A DNA stretch of 64,000 bases from a virus. The notes beneath the pieces were generated by a model. It was given only the letters and a program-made list of their open reading frames with translations. It did not search any database and was not told the DNA's origin. Positions 47,012 through 54,561 of the stretch are shown piece after piece (within the stretch, counting starts at the first letter, position 1; each line of letters starts with the position of its first letter). The position numbers and the translations under genes were made by a program. The DNA is taken from positions 1-64,000 of the IMG/VR virus record IMGVR_UViG_3300046517_002960, one strand, 5' to 3'.

Positions 47012-47056
47012 AGAACCGTACACGGCCGGGACCGGCGTAACCGCGGGTTCCGGCAC
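47012..47056 (+). promoter_or_regulatory. Conserved GAACCGTAC-N15-GTAACCGC element, copy B
   Basis: GAACCGTAC (47013-47021), 15 nt, GTAACCGC (47037-47044), GGGTTCCG, then CAC. It has the same spacing as copy A at 27238 with unrelated spacer sequence, so the outer parts are selected. The next ATG (47076) has its own site CAGGAGGAAAGATTC. Confidence 0.5.
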
Positions 47057-47075
47057 CAGGCAGGAGGAAAGATTC

Positions 47076-47315
47076 ATGAATCAGGAAACCATCAACGCCA
47101 TCGCGAAGGACGCAGCGGAACTAGGCCGTCAGCTGTACGCCGAAGGCGTCACTGACACTGACACCCAGGCGCGGATCATCGCCGGGGCGATGCCCGTGAT
47201 GGCGGAGCACGAGATCGCCGTGCACGCGATCACGGAACGCGCCCAGGGCAAGCGATACGGGCCGCGGGAGCCGGACGCCAGCCCCTCTGGCACCGCAGCG
47301 CGGCTCGGCTGCTGA
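47076..47315 (+). CDS. Hypothetical helical protein, 79 residues
   Basis: Start after GGCAGGAGGAAAGATTC. MNQETINAIAKDAAELGRQL, two helices, then disordered. Unknown. Confidence 0.68.
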   Translation: MNQETINAIAKDAAELGRQLYAEGVTDTDTQARIIAGAMPVMAEHEIAVHAITERAQGKRYGPREPDASPSGTAARLGC

Positions 47316-47317
47316 GC

Positions 47318-47602
47318 ATGGACGCCACCGACCCGGCCGAGGCCGCCGCGAACGACGTGCGGGCCGCGCTGCACCTGCCCGGCGCGATCAGGGGCTGGTC
47401 ACCGCGTAGCCAGGTACGGCTGCCCAGGAGCACGGCCGAGCGGGTGAAGTGGCTGCTGGCCTACGCGGACTGGCTCCGGCAGGAAGCGGGCAGCCAGGGC
47501 GGGCAGCCGGAAGACCGGCAGCAGCACCAGGCCCGCGAGCTCCACGGCACCTTCGGCCGCACGCTGGAAGACCCGGACGCCGGTAACGGCCCGCCGCCGT
47601 GA
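47318..47602 (+). CDS. Hypothetical protein, 94 residues
   Basis: ATG two bases after the previous stop. Helical (STAERVKWLLAYADWLRQEA), charged end. Unknown. Confidence 0.66.
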   Translation: MDATDPAEAAANDVRAALHLPGAIRGWSPRSQVRLPRSTAERVKWLLAYADWLRQEAGSQGGQPEDRQQHQARELHGTFGRTLEDPDAGNGPPP

Positions 47603-47619
47603 GCAGGAAGGAGTCAGGA

Positions 47620-47826
47620 ATGGGCGAAGCCCGGGAATGGGAACGGCGGCGCGCGGCGCTAGCGGCAGGCGAGCCGTGGGACGAGAGCACTGCCGTCTCG
47701 GTGAACGGCACCGCGCTGTACGGCGCGGAAGCACAGGCGACCATCGCCAGCGGCGCGGCGGTGCACTGCGGCACCTGCTCCAGCCCGCATCAGAAGGTCT
47801 GCCACGACAATCCGCACCCGCGGTAG
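47620..47826 (+). CDS. Hypothetical protein with CxxC, 68 residues
   Basis: ATG 47620 after AGGAAGGAGTCAGGA; GTG 47599 in the stop overlap is an alternative. Helical start, then CGTCSSPHQKVCHDN (about 50-64), a likely zinc site. Confidence 0.62.
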   Translation: MGEAREWERRRAALAAGEPWDESTAVSVNGTALYGAEAQATIASGAAVHCGTCSSPHQKVCHDNPHPR

Positions 47827-47842
47827 AGCTGAGCAGCACGGC

Positions 47843-48264
47843 TCACCACGGCCTGCCTGCCCCGGCGTCCGGCTCCGGCCGGGGCGGGGCGGGCGCGCCC
47901 TTGTGCGCTTCGATCCACTCGCCGATGATCCGCCGGGCGCGGGCCACGCTGTACCCGCCACGGAGCTGGTTGCAGTACACCGGCCGGCCCGCGGCGGGCG
48001 TGCACACCGGGCAGGGGTTGAGACGCCGCCCGGCGCCGTGCGCGGGCCGGATGTTGCGCAGGTCCCAGGCCAGGTCCGGTCGGTCAGCCACCGACTCGAG
48101 ATGGTCCGCCTGAACAGCGCCCCCATGGCCGCAAATATGGCAGACCCCGCCATGGTGCGAGACCGCGTACTTCGCGAACCGGTCCCACCTAATCTGGTGC
48201 CCTTGGTCGGCGCCACGCCATCCGGCTCACGCCGCGGGCTGCGCGGCAGCGGAACGTCGGGCAA
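47843..48264 (-). pseudogene. HNH endonuclease, frameshifted
   Basis: The nuclease part is clear (from about 48190 down to 47843): RFAKYAV, CHICGHGGAVQADH with the HNH histidines, then DLRNIRPAHG and CPVC...YCNQLRGG, followed by the usual end SVARARRII. This frame has a TGA just upstream and no start codon before the motif. The expected N-terminus (PLPRSPRREPDGVAPTKG) begins with TTG 48264 in another frame. A frame change near 48190-48200 therefore separates the two. It is the only - strand gene within the + strand region and is tail-to-tail with the gene at 47620. Confidence 0.75.
48199..48255 (-). repeat. HNH N-terminal repeat, copy A
   Basis: 57 nt coding for VPLPRSPRREPDGVAPTKG on the - strand, attached to the HNH body. 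It is about 88% identical to copy B at 48954-49010, with mostly synonymous differences. Confidence 0.75.
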
Positions 48265-48367
48265 TCACATCACCTCCCCTGCTCTCACGGTAAAATGCAA
48301 GCAGGAAATGCTGCCGGGAACCGCTGGAACGGCCCCGGCAGCGCGAGTCAAATGGAGTGACCCGCCA

Positions 48368-48946
48368 ATGGCTGAGCCTACCAAGCGTTGCTCCCGCTGC
48401 AGGCAGGACAAATCGACGCTGACAGCCTTCTCCAGGAACCGGTCGAGGCCTGATGGGCTCTGCAGCCAATGCAAAGCCTGCGCCCGGCTTCCAGCCCAGG
48501 GCATATGGGGCAGGAGCGCCAGTCACAGTCGCCATCCGCTGTTCCGCATCTGGACAAGCATGCTCGATCGGTGCGAGAACCCGGCTCATCATGCGTATGC
48601 CCGGTACGGCGGCCGGGGCATCTCCGTCTGCAAGCGGTGGCACGACTTCGCTGCTTTCCGGGATGACATCGAATCGCATATCGGACCACGGCCAGCCAGA
48701 AAGACCCTGGATCGCTACCCGGACAACGACGGCAACTACGAGCTCGGGAACGTGCGCTGGGCGACAAAACAAGAGCAGGCAGACGGCCAGACCCGCAACG
48801 GCGGCCTTACCCGGAATCAGATAAACGCGCGGCGTGAGCAGGTTCGCGTAATGCTCGCCGCAGGCAGCACGTACCGGCAGATAGCGGACACGCTAAAACT
48901 GGGTGTCCGCACAGTCCGCAACGACGCTAGTAAGGCTGGCAAGTAG
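48368..48946 (+). CDS. Homing-endonuclease-like protein (YGGRGI / LDR / RWAT class)
   Basis: ATG 48368. N-terminal zinc ribbon (C8, C11, C32, C35), then IWTSMLDRC, YGGRGISVCKRWHDF (80-94), TLDRYPDNDGNYELGN (113-128) and RWATKQEQ (130-137), the signature of a common family of phage HNH-like homing endonucleases. The end (about 165-190, YRQIADTLKLGVRTVRNDAS) is a helix-turn-helix. GC is lower than in neighbours. TAAAAT at 48291 may be part of its own promoter. It is inserted between two copies of an HNH N-terminus. Confidence 0.85.
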   Translation: MAEPTKRCSRCRQDKSTLTAFSRNRSRPDGLCSQCKACARLPAQGIWGRSASHSRHPLFRIWTSMLDRCENPAHHAYARYGGRGISVCKRWHDFAAFRDDIESHIGPRPARKTLDRYPDNDGNYELGNVRWATKQEQADGQTRNGGLTRNQINARREQVRVMLAAGSTYRQIADTLKLGVRTVRNDASKAGK

Positions 48947-49016
48947 AGCGCGACCCCTTCGTCGGCGGCACGCCGTCCGGCTCGCGGCGCGGGCTGCGCG
49001 GCAGCGGGACGCTCAT
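48927..49016 (-). pseudogene. Orphan HNH N-terminus (copy B)
   Basis: ATG 49016 encodes MSVPLPRSPRREPDGVPPTK and nine more residues before a stop inside the end of the + strand endonuclease. It is the start of a second HNH gene whose body is missing. The repeat shared with copy A is 48954-49010. Confidence 0.6.
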
Positions 49017-49046
49017 ACTCAAGACGATAACGACAGGAGGCAGCTC

Positions 49047-49310
49047 ATGAAACGTGCCTGGTTCGCCGGCACGGACGGCACCTACTACCGGAACTGCCCG
49101 CTGATCATGGCCGAGCAGCAGCGCTGCCTGCGGCGGCCGTGGCGGTACCGGCTGTTCTGGCAGCTGGACGCCGAATGGCACGAGGTCTTCCGCCAGGGCG
49201 TCAAGCGGAAGGACCGGCTCGGCCGCGGCGACGTGCTCGTGCAGCCACGGCCGTTCCGCGAGGCCTACCCGGACAAGCCGGGCCTCTGGCAGCTGGACGA
49301 GTACCGGTAG
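49047..49310 (+). CDS. Hypothetical basic protein, 87 residues
   Basis: ATG after CGACAGGAGGCAGCTC. Arg/Trp-rich (CLRRPWRYRLFWQLDAEWHE), one CxxxxC pair. Unknown. Confidence 0.68.
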   Translation: MKRAWFAGTDGTYYRNCPLIMAEQQRCLRRPWRYRLFWQLDAEWHEVFRQGVKRKDRLGRGDVLVQPRPFREAYPDKPGLWQLDEYR

Positions 49311-49329
49311 CGAGAACAGGAGACAGATC

Positions 49330-49548
49330 ATGGACGACGACCTGCCCGCGGTACACCTGGCGCGCCCGCACGAGATCCAGCTGCGCAGCCGCATCCTGGA
49401 CGGCGGCAAGCTGCGCGAAGTGACCTCCACCGCACGGGTAGCCGGCACGTCCCGGGCCTGGGAGATCTACACGCGCTGGAACGGCCGTCCCAAGGTGATC
49501 AAGCTGCGGCCGGACGACCTGGCTGCCGTCACGGACCCCTACGAGTAA
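49330..49548 (+). CDS. Hypothetical protein, 72 residues
   Basis: Start after GAACAGGAGACAGATC. Beta-rich (LREVTSTARVAGTSRAWEIY). Unknown. Confidence 0.68.
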   Translation: MDDDLPAVHLARPHEIQLRSRILDGGKLREVTSTARVAGTSRAWEIYTRWNGRPKVIKLRPDDLAAVTDPYE

Positions 49549-49560
49549 CAAGAGGCACAC

Positions 49561-49824
49561 ATGAGCACCACCGAGATCCCGGACCTGATCCAGCGCGGCA
49601 CCGTGGGGCCGGTCACCTACTACGCGGACCCGGATGCCCTGGACCGGTACGCGCTCTGGATCCGGGTGATCCGCTGCGGCGGCGAGTTCCGGGTCACCGT
49701 GTTCCGGCTGGACCTCGAGCTGCGCGCGTTCGACTACCTGCCCCGCGAGGCAGTGCCGGACGGGCCGCTGGACGCGGCCACGGTGACACAGCTGGCCCGC
49801 GAGGCGCTGGGCGGGCAGGCATGA
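49561..49824 (+). CDS. Hypothetical protein, 87 residues
   Basis: Start after a weak site (ACAAGAGGCACAC). Beta-rich aromatic centre (DRYALWIRVIRCGGEFRVTV), helical end. Overlaps the next gene by ATGA. Confidence 0.66.
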   Translation: MSTTEIPDLIQRGTVGPVTYYADPDALDRYALWIRVIRCGGEFRVTVFRLDLELRAFDYLPREAVPDGPLDAATVTQLAREALGGQA

Positions 49825-50087
49825 CGACGGGCCTGGGATACCGCTGGGGCACCAGCGGGTGGCTGATCGACCCGGTGCTGTACCGGATCCTCCTGTTCAG
49901 CGCATGGACCGGCAATGAGGCGTACCTTTTCACGGACCCGCACGTCCGGGCCTGGGTAGCGGTGCCGCTCACGGTGGGCCTGACAGCGCTGACCGGGGTC
50001 TGGGTGCTCCTGCCGCTGCTCGCCTGGGCACGGGCTTACCTGCACCGGGGGCACCCTCGCCGGCGGCTGCAGGACGGCCCGCGGTGA
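49821..50087 (+). CDS. Small membrane protein, 88 residues
   Basis: Starts in the ATGA overlap. One clear hydrophobic helix at about 45-70 (WVAVPLTVGLTALTGVWVLL), perhaps a second at 18-35, and an Arg-rich end. Overlaps the methyltransferase start by GTGA. Confidence 0.62.
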   Translation: MTTGLGYRWGTSGWLIDPVLYRILLFSAWTGNEAYLFTDPHVRAWVAVPLTVGLTALTGVWVLLPLLAWARAYLHRGHPRRRLQDGPR

Positions 50088-50599
50088 GGGGCATCACCCC
50101 GGCGGTGCTGCTGGAAGACCCGAAGTACCCGCATAACGTCGGGATCGCGTTCCGCGCCTGCGCGCTGCTCGGCGTGGCACAGCTGTGGTACACCGGCACC
50201 CGGGGCGAGAGCGCCTGGCGGGAGCTGCGGCGGCTGCCGCGCGAGGAGCGGATGCCCCGGTACACGGCCCGGACCGAGCTGATCGCCGCGCCGGGCCGGT
50301 GGACAGGCGAGTTCCCGCCGGGCACCGTGCCGGTCGCGGTGGAGGTCAGCCCCACGGCGGAGGACCTGACCTGGTTCGAGCACCCGCAGGACGCGGTGTA
50401 CGTGTTCGGGCCGGAGGACGGGTCGCTGTCCAAGGGCACCCGGTCGGCGTGCCACCGGTTCGTGACCCTGCCGAGCGACGGGCCGCTGAACCTGGCCGTC
50501 GCGGTCGGCGCGGTGCTGATGGACCGGCGCGTCAAGGCGATCGCGGCCGGGCGGGAGGAGTCCCGGGGCGCCTACAAGCGCGTCCGGTCCATCGTCTGA
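50084..50599 (+). CDS. SpoU/TrmH-family (SPOUT) RNA methyltransferase
   Basis: GTG start in the GTGA overlap. The three SpoU motifs are in order: HNVGIAFRACALLGV (17-31), VYVFGPEDGSLS (105-116) and LPSDGPLNLAVAVGAVL (129-145), with the knotted SAM site near the end. The family transfers a methyl group from SAM to ribose or base in tRNA or rRNA. The asparagine of motif 1 and the Glu of motif 2 are present. 171 residues is the usual size of the catalytic domain without an extra RNA-binding domain. It could modify host or phage tRNA. Confidence 0.9.
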   Translation: MRGITPAVLLEDPKYPHNVGIAFRACALLGVAQLWYTGTRGESAWRELRRLPREERMPRYTARTELIAAPGRWTGEFPPGTVPVAVEVSPTAEDLTWFEHPQDAVYVFGPEDGSLSKGTRSACHRFVTLPSDGPLNLAVAVGAVLMDRRVKAIAAGREESRGAYKRVRSIV

Positions 50600-50627
50600 A
50601 CCGGAAACGAGAACAGGAGACAGCTAC

Positions 50628-51293
50628 ATGTTCAGCATGGAGATCCCCGGCACGAACGGTAACACGCTGGTCGTCCAGAGCGACGGCCCCGGCCAGGTCA
50701 CGGTCAGCGTCCTCGGCCCGCGGGGCGGCGAGCTCGGCAGCGCTGCCCTGACCGAGCGTACGGCGGCCCAGGCGGCGACCGCGCTCATGCACGCCTACCA
50801 GGGCCGCTGGACCAGCACGCCAGTCCGGGAGAACGGCACGGGCCTTCCCGGGGGCAGCCGGCTCACGTACTTCGACTACCGCAAGGCCTGGTTCGGCAGC
50901 AGCGAGCGGACGATCGGCATCGCCGCGGCCGTCAGCGAGGCTGGCGGCGGCGATGCCTGGAATTTCGAGGTGGCCGAGGTGAACCTGGGCCAGTACGGCA
51001 CCGCGCTGCAGGTGCGGGTGTTCGATGACGGGTTCGCCGCGTTCGCCGAGCTGCCGGAGTTCTTCGCTGCCCTGGCGGCAGGCGGCCCGGAGACCCTGGA
51101 CGGCGTCGTGGTGCTGCTGGAGGACCTGGGGGCGGCTGACCGGACTGCCACCGAGCCGCCGTACCCGCCAGAGGCGGACCCGGTGGAGAAAGCGGCGGCG
51201 GTCATCCGGAACCACCCCTCCGGGACCCGGGACCGCAAGCAGGCCCTGGCCGTGGCGGCGGCGGTGCTGGCCGAGCTCGGGCTGAGCCCGTGA
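50628..51293 (+). CDS. Hypothetical protein, 221 residues
   Basis: Start after GAACAGGAGACAGCTAC. Beta-rich first half (MFSMEIPGTNGNTLVVQSDG), helical acidic second half. No family recognised. Overlaps the next gene by GTGA. Confidence 0.72.
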   Translation: MFSMEIPGTNGNTLVVQSDGPGQVTVSVLGPRGGELGSAALTERTAAQAATALMHAYQGRWTSTPVRENGTGLPGGSRLTYFDYRKAWFGSSERTIGIAAAVSEAGGGDAWNFEVAEVNLGQYGTALQVRVFDDGFAAFAELPEFFAALAAGGPETLDGVVVLLEDLGAADRTATEPPYPPEADPVEKAAAVIRNHPSGTRDRKQALAVAAAVLAELGLSP

Positions 51294-51511
51294 GCGCTGC
51301 GCCGCGGATGGAGGACAGCTGCCCGCACCAGCCCCGGCTGGCGTACTGCGATGCCTGCTCGTCGGTGCCGCGGATGTCCCGGTGGGCGGTAACGCTGACC
51401 GGGTACCAGCTAGCCGATGCGCTCGAGACCATCGACCGCGAGCCCCGCTACTACCAGCCGCCAGAACGCAAGGCGGTCCTCATCGAGGCCGCCCGGCGGC
51501 TGCGGCCGTAA
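51290..51511 (+). CDS. Hypothetical zinc-site protein, 73 residues
   Basis: GTG start. CPHQPRLAYCDAC (residues 11-23) is a likely zinc site. The second half is helical (YQLADALETIDREPRYYQPP). Confidence 0.66.
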   Translation: MSAAPRMEDSCPHQPRLAYCDACSSVPRMSRWAVTLTGYQLADALETIDREPRYYQPPERKAVLIEAARRLRP

Positions 51512-51538
51512 GACAGCGACGAGAACAGGAGAACGATC

Positions 51539-51940
51539 ATGGCAGTTACCCAGCACCGGACCGGGTTCTTCCTGACCGGGGACCTGGCCGTGAGACTCAC
51601 GGTCTTCGACCACCACTGCCCGCAGGTCCCGGACAGCGCCTGGGAGGCGTTCGAGCGCGGCTGGCGGCACGCGCACGGCAGCGACGTACCCGGCGGCGGC
51701 ACGATCACCGGGTACGTGACCGGCCACGCAGGCTGGACCTGGGACACCACGTTCACGGACGGCACCGTCGTCATCGGCGACCCGGACGGGCCGCTGTCCC
51801 TGGAAAGCGAGCCAGCCGGGCCGGGAGGCTGCCGCATCGTCTTCTGGGACGACGGGACGCCGTACGACACCGGGCTGCGGGTCTGGGAGGGCGAGGCAGG
51901 CATCATCGCCGCGCTGCTGCGCGAGCACAAGGACAGCTGA
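51539..51940 (+). CDS. Hypothetical beta-rich protein, 133 residues
   Basis: Start after GAACAGGAGAACGATC. Gly/Asp-rich strands (GDLAVRLTVFDHHCPQVPDS). Unknown. Confidence 0.7.
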   Translation: MAVTQHRTGFFLTGDLAVRLTVFDHHCPQVPDSAWEAFERGWRHAHGSDVPGGGTITGYVTGHAGWTWDTTFTDGTVVIGDPDGPLSLESEPAGPGGCRIVFWDDGTPYDTGLRVWEGEAGIIAALLREHKDS

Positions 51941-51958
51941 GGGAGCAGGAGAACGACC

Positions 51959-52582
51959 ATGACAAGCACGATCTACCTCTACGAGGACAACGCCGGCGGG
52001 CTGCACGCGCGCAAGGACGACGGCCCGGTCTGGGACTTCGGCACCTGCGGCGCCATCACTGGCCCGGAACCCCGGATGTTCCTGCCCGACGCGCTCGCCT
52101 GGCTGAAGGGCGACTGGGAGCCCGGCGAGAACGACGGCCAGCACACCTGCGGCGACACCGAGCCTGCCGAGGGGAACAAGCTGATCGCCACCTGCGACGA
52201 CGAGCGCGTCACCGTGATCCGGGAGCACGGCGAGCCGGTCGCGGGCGGGTCCGGCCGCGCCTACCTCGGCCCCGAGCTGCTGGCGCTCCCCCCGGAGCAG
52301 GCCCCGAAGCGGCAGTGCTACTGGGTCCCGGAGGAGCAGTTCGATGACGAGGGCTGGATCCCCTCGCTGGTGACCGAGGGCGAGCCGGGCCATGACCCGT
52401 TCACCGGCAAAGGCCCGTGCGCCAGCCCGTGGCACTGGGGACGGACCCTGGACGAAGCGCGGGCGACCGCGGCGCGGATGAACGAGCAGGACTTTCACCT
52501 CTCGGAGCAGGACGTGCTGGAGATCAGGCTGTCGTCCATAGCGGCGCACCTGGCCGCGGGAGGCGAGCGCAGGTACAGCTGA
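51959..52582 (+). CDS. Hypothetical protein, 207 residues; last + strand gene
   Basis: Start after GAGCAGGAGAACGACC. MTSTIYLYEDNAGGLHARKD; acidic, Trp/Gly-rich, three Cys. It faces the - strand gene that ends at 52752. Confidence 0.72.
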   Translation: MTSTIYLYEDNAGGLHARKDDGPVWDFGTCGAITGPEPRMFLPDALAWLKGDWEPGENDGQHTCGDTEPAEGNKLIATCDDERVTVIREHGEPVAGGSGRAYLGPELLALPPEQAPKRQCYWVPEEQFDDEGWIPSLVTEGEPGHDPFTGKGPCASPWHWGRTLDEARATAARMNEQDFHLSEQDVLEIRLSSIAAHLAAGGERRYS

Positions 52583-52751
52583 GCACGCTCACCACCCGCG
52601 ACCGGACAGCGCAGGCCAGGCCCCCGTGCAGGTCCAGGCCGGCCCGGTCACGGGCGGAGGGCGGGCCGGCGGGTTGCCCCCCGGGCCTGAGCAGCGCCAG
52701 CAGCCCTGGTCCCGGGTTCCCGGGGCACTCGGCCGGCCGTCCCTCCGCCTG
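52583..52751. other. Convergent intergenic region
   Basis: 169 bases between the ends of the last + strand gene and the last - strand gene. Very GC-rich with short inverted repeats (for example CCCGGG twice near 52721-52733). I see no good bidirectional terminator with a T-tract and no convincing gene. Confidence 0.5.
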
Positions 52752-53468
52752 TCACGGCGCGGTCCACCAGTCCAGCCGCATGACCTTCTCCGTGGCCAGC
52801 CCGGCCGGAATGCGGCGGCCGTCCGGACCGGGCAGCCACACCCGGGCGCAGGCATTGATCACCACGTCGTCGCTGCAGTACGGCCAGGTCCACAGCGGCT
52901 CCCGGGTCATCCCCAGCGGCTCGAGCACCGCGCCCAGCGGCGCCCCGGTCTCCTCCAGGGCGCGCAGCGCGTCCGCGCCGCCCGGGCAGTCCCGGACCCG
53001 GCCGGGGATGACCAGCGAGGTAACCCGGGCGCACAGCCGGCTGCCGCGGGCGGTGCGCAGCTCGCCGCGGCGCCGCAGCGCCAGTATCCGGCCGTCCAGG
53101 TGCGTGACCAGGTGCTTGCGCTCGCCCGCCGTCATCGGCGTGGTGCCGTCCCGCACCACCCGGGCAGTGACCGGCTCGCCGGCGTACTCCCCGGCCAGGT
53201 TCGTGAACAGCTCCCCGGCGGCCATCCGGCGGACCAGGGCGCCCACGGGGCTGACGTCGTGCTCGTCCGGGAGCAGGGTGGGCAGGCCCCCCGGCGGCCC
53301 CGGCAGGCGCTCGTCCAGGGCACGGGTGATGCCCGCCACCTTGGCGGCGTCCGGGGCGTCGGCGTCGGCGATGCGCCGGATGACGGCGATGACGTCGAAG
53401 AACGTGCCGAGCAGGGACAGGTCGGGGGGCAGGTCAAGGCCGGCGGAGGGCGCGGGTGTCTGCTGCAT
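52752..53468 (-). CDS. Possible chorismate-lyase/UTRA-fold protein, 238 residues
   Basis: ATG 53468. A helical first 100 residues precede a segment reading LRTARGSRLCARVTSLVIP ... TGAPLGAVLEPLGM ... RIPAGLATEKVM. This follows the strand order and PLGxxL turn of the chorismate lyase / UTRA superfamily. In that fold the domain binds small aromatic or sugar ligands. The resemblance is by eye and modest, and neither enzyme activity nor ligand can be claimed. Last gene of the - strand operon. Confidence 0.6.
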   Translation of the reverse strand: MQQTPAPSAGLDLPPDLSLLGTFFDVIAVIRRIADADAPDAAKVAGITRALDERLPGPPGGLPTLLPDEHDVSPVGALVRRMAAGELFTNLAGEYAGEPVTARVVRDGTTPMTAGERKHLVTHLDGRILALRRRGELRTARGSRLCARVTSLVIPGRVRDCPGGADALRALEETGAPLGAVLEPLGMTREPLWTWPYCSDDVVINACARVWLPGPDGRRIPAGLATEKVMRLDWWTAP

Positions 53469-53509
53469 GAACCGAAAGTAGTCCCGCGGTCACGCAAAAG
53501 CGATCAGCA

Positions 53510-53530
53510 GAGCGTAGTTTTTTCACGCTC
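53510..53530 (-). terminator. AT-rich hairpin between two - strand genes
   Basis: GAGCGT/ACGCTC (6 bp) with a T6-containing loop. The surrounding 53485-53560 is the most AT-rich patch of the region. It may terminate the upstream gene or carry a promoter for the gene at 53468; I cannot decide which. Confidence 0.4.
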
Positions 53531-53573
53531 AGTAGCACGCCGGTTACAATGCGGAGGCTCAGAGGTGCGGCCG

Positions 53574-54470
53574 TCAGAACCGCCCGCCCAGCTTCGCCCA
53601 GCTCCAGCAAACCGGGCTGACCGCCGTGGTATAGCAGCACATCGCGCCCTCGGCGTTGACGTAGATGACCCGCATCCGGTCGTTCGCCGGGTCGTACGCG
53701 ATGCCCGCGCCGCCCCGCGCACCGGACTGGCCCGGGTCAGCCGCCGCCCAGGAGCCGTCCCCGATCTTCACGTTGACCTGGCCGTTACCCTCCCAGACGC
53801 CGACATGCCAGGGCCGCCCGGACCCGTCGAACGCGACGTCCGCGGCGTACGTGCTCCCGGCTGCGCTGGCTGCCCCGGATGGCCGTGGCCACTGGCCGTG
53901 ATCCGTAGTCCAGGCCTCGTCGTCATCGATCGTCCCGCCGCACATGGCGAAGTCGTACTTGACCTGCCGTAGCTGGGCGCGGGGTTCCCACATCCCCTCG
54001 CTCCAGCTACGGCACTGCCACGCGTAGGTGATCCGGCCCGCATCGAGCTGCCGCTTGCAGAACGAGTCGTCGCCGTACCCGCCGGCCCGGGCCTTGCCGA
54101 TGACCGACTTCACCCCGTCGAAGTACGCGTCGACCAGGGCCTTCTGATCCGGGGCCATGACCTCGAAATCCTGGTCGCAGCTGAAGTACAGCGGGATGCC
54201 GCGCAGGCCCAGGCCGTTCGCGAAGCTGTCCGCGGCCCGCGCGTCGGCCTGACCGCCGGAGTAGCCCCGGGATGTCTGGGTCTTGCCGTCCTGGTGCACG
54301 ATGCACACGCTCATGCCCAGCGACATCAGCTTGTCGAGTTCGGCCTTCGACAGGTTCTTCGTCGGATCGCTGGAGCTGTACCGGCAGGCAAACGTGTACC
54401 CGGCGTTCTTCATGCAGTTCAGGTCGGGGCGGGACCACGAGTAGTCGCAGCCCCTGGCTACCAGCGGCAT
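53574..54470 (-). CDS. DUF1906 glycoside-hydrolase-like protein with C-terminal repeats
   Basis: ATG 54470 after CGGAGGAGCCCGGC. The first 200 residues follow the DUF1906 / Rv2525c-like TIM-barrel family: RGCDYSWSRPDL (6-17), GYTFACRYSS (24-33), LMSLGMSVCIVHQ, IPLYFSCDQDF (about 92-102, with acidic residues at the barrel mouth), then ARAGGYGDDSFC. The last 90 residues (RPWHVGVWEGNGQVNVKIGD) look like lectin or propeller repeats. It probably acts on cell-wall polysaccharide as an endolysin or virion enzyme, but has no signal peptide. A lone lysis-type gene in a replication-side operon is unusual. Confidence 0.82.
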   Translation of the reverse strand: MPLVARGCDYSWSRPDLNCMKNAGYTFACRYSSSDPTKNLSKAELDKLMSLGMSVCIVHQDGKTQTSRGYSGGQADARAADSFANGLGLRGIPLYFSCDQDFEVMAPDQKALVDAYFDGVKSVIGKARAGGYGDDSFCKRQLDAGRITYAWQCRSWSEGMWEPRAQLRQVKYDFAMCGGTIDDDEAWTTDHGQWPRPSGAASAAGSTYAADVAFDGSGRPWHVGVWEGNGQVNVKIGDGSWAAADPGQSGARGGAGIAYDPANDRMRVIYVNAEGAMCCYTTAVSPVCWSWAKLGGRF

Positions 54471-54513
54471 GCCGGGCTCCTCCGCACGAGGGGGGATTTC
54501 CCGGCTCCCGATT

Positions 54514-54529
54514 CTCCGGCTGACCGGAG
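54514..54529 (-). repeat. Solo palindrome CTCCGGCTGACCGGAG
   Basis: In the leader of the DUF1906 gene, 45 nt upstream of its ATG, with the G-run CGAGGGGGGATTT nearby. Only - strand intergenic copy noticed. Confidence 0.65.
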
Positions 54530-54561
54530 GAAGGCCGCGGGCTCCAGCCCCAGCGTAGCCC

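Noticed and set aside
47659-48264. A single 201-residue protein from TTG 48264 to 47659
   Set aside because: After residue 22 the frame is Arg/Ser low-complexity antisense sequence. The HNH motif is in another frame, so this is a frameshifted gene and not one long protein.
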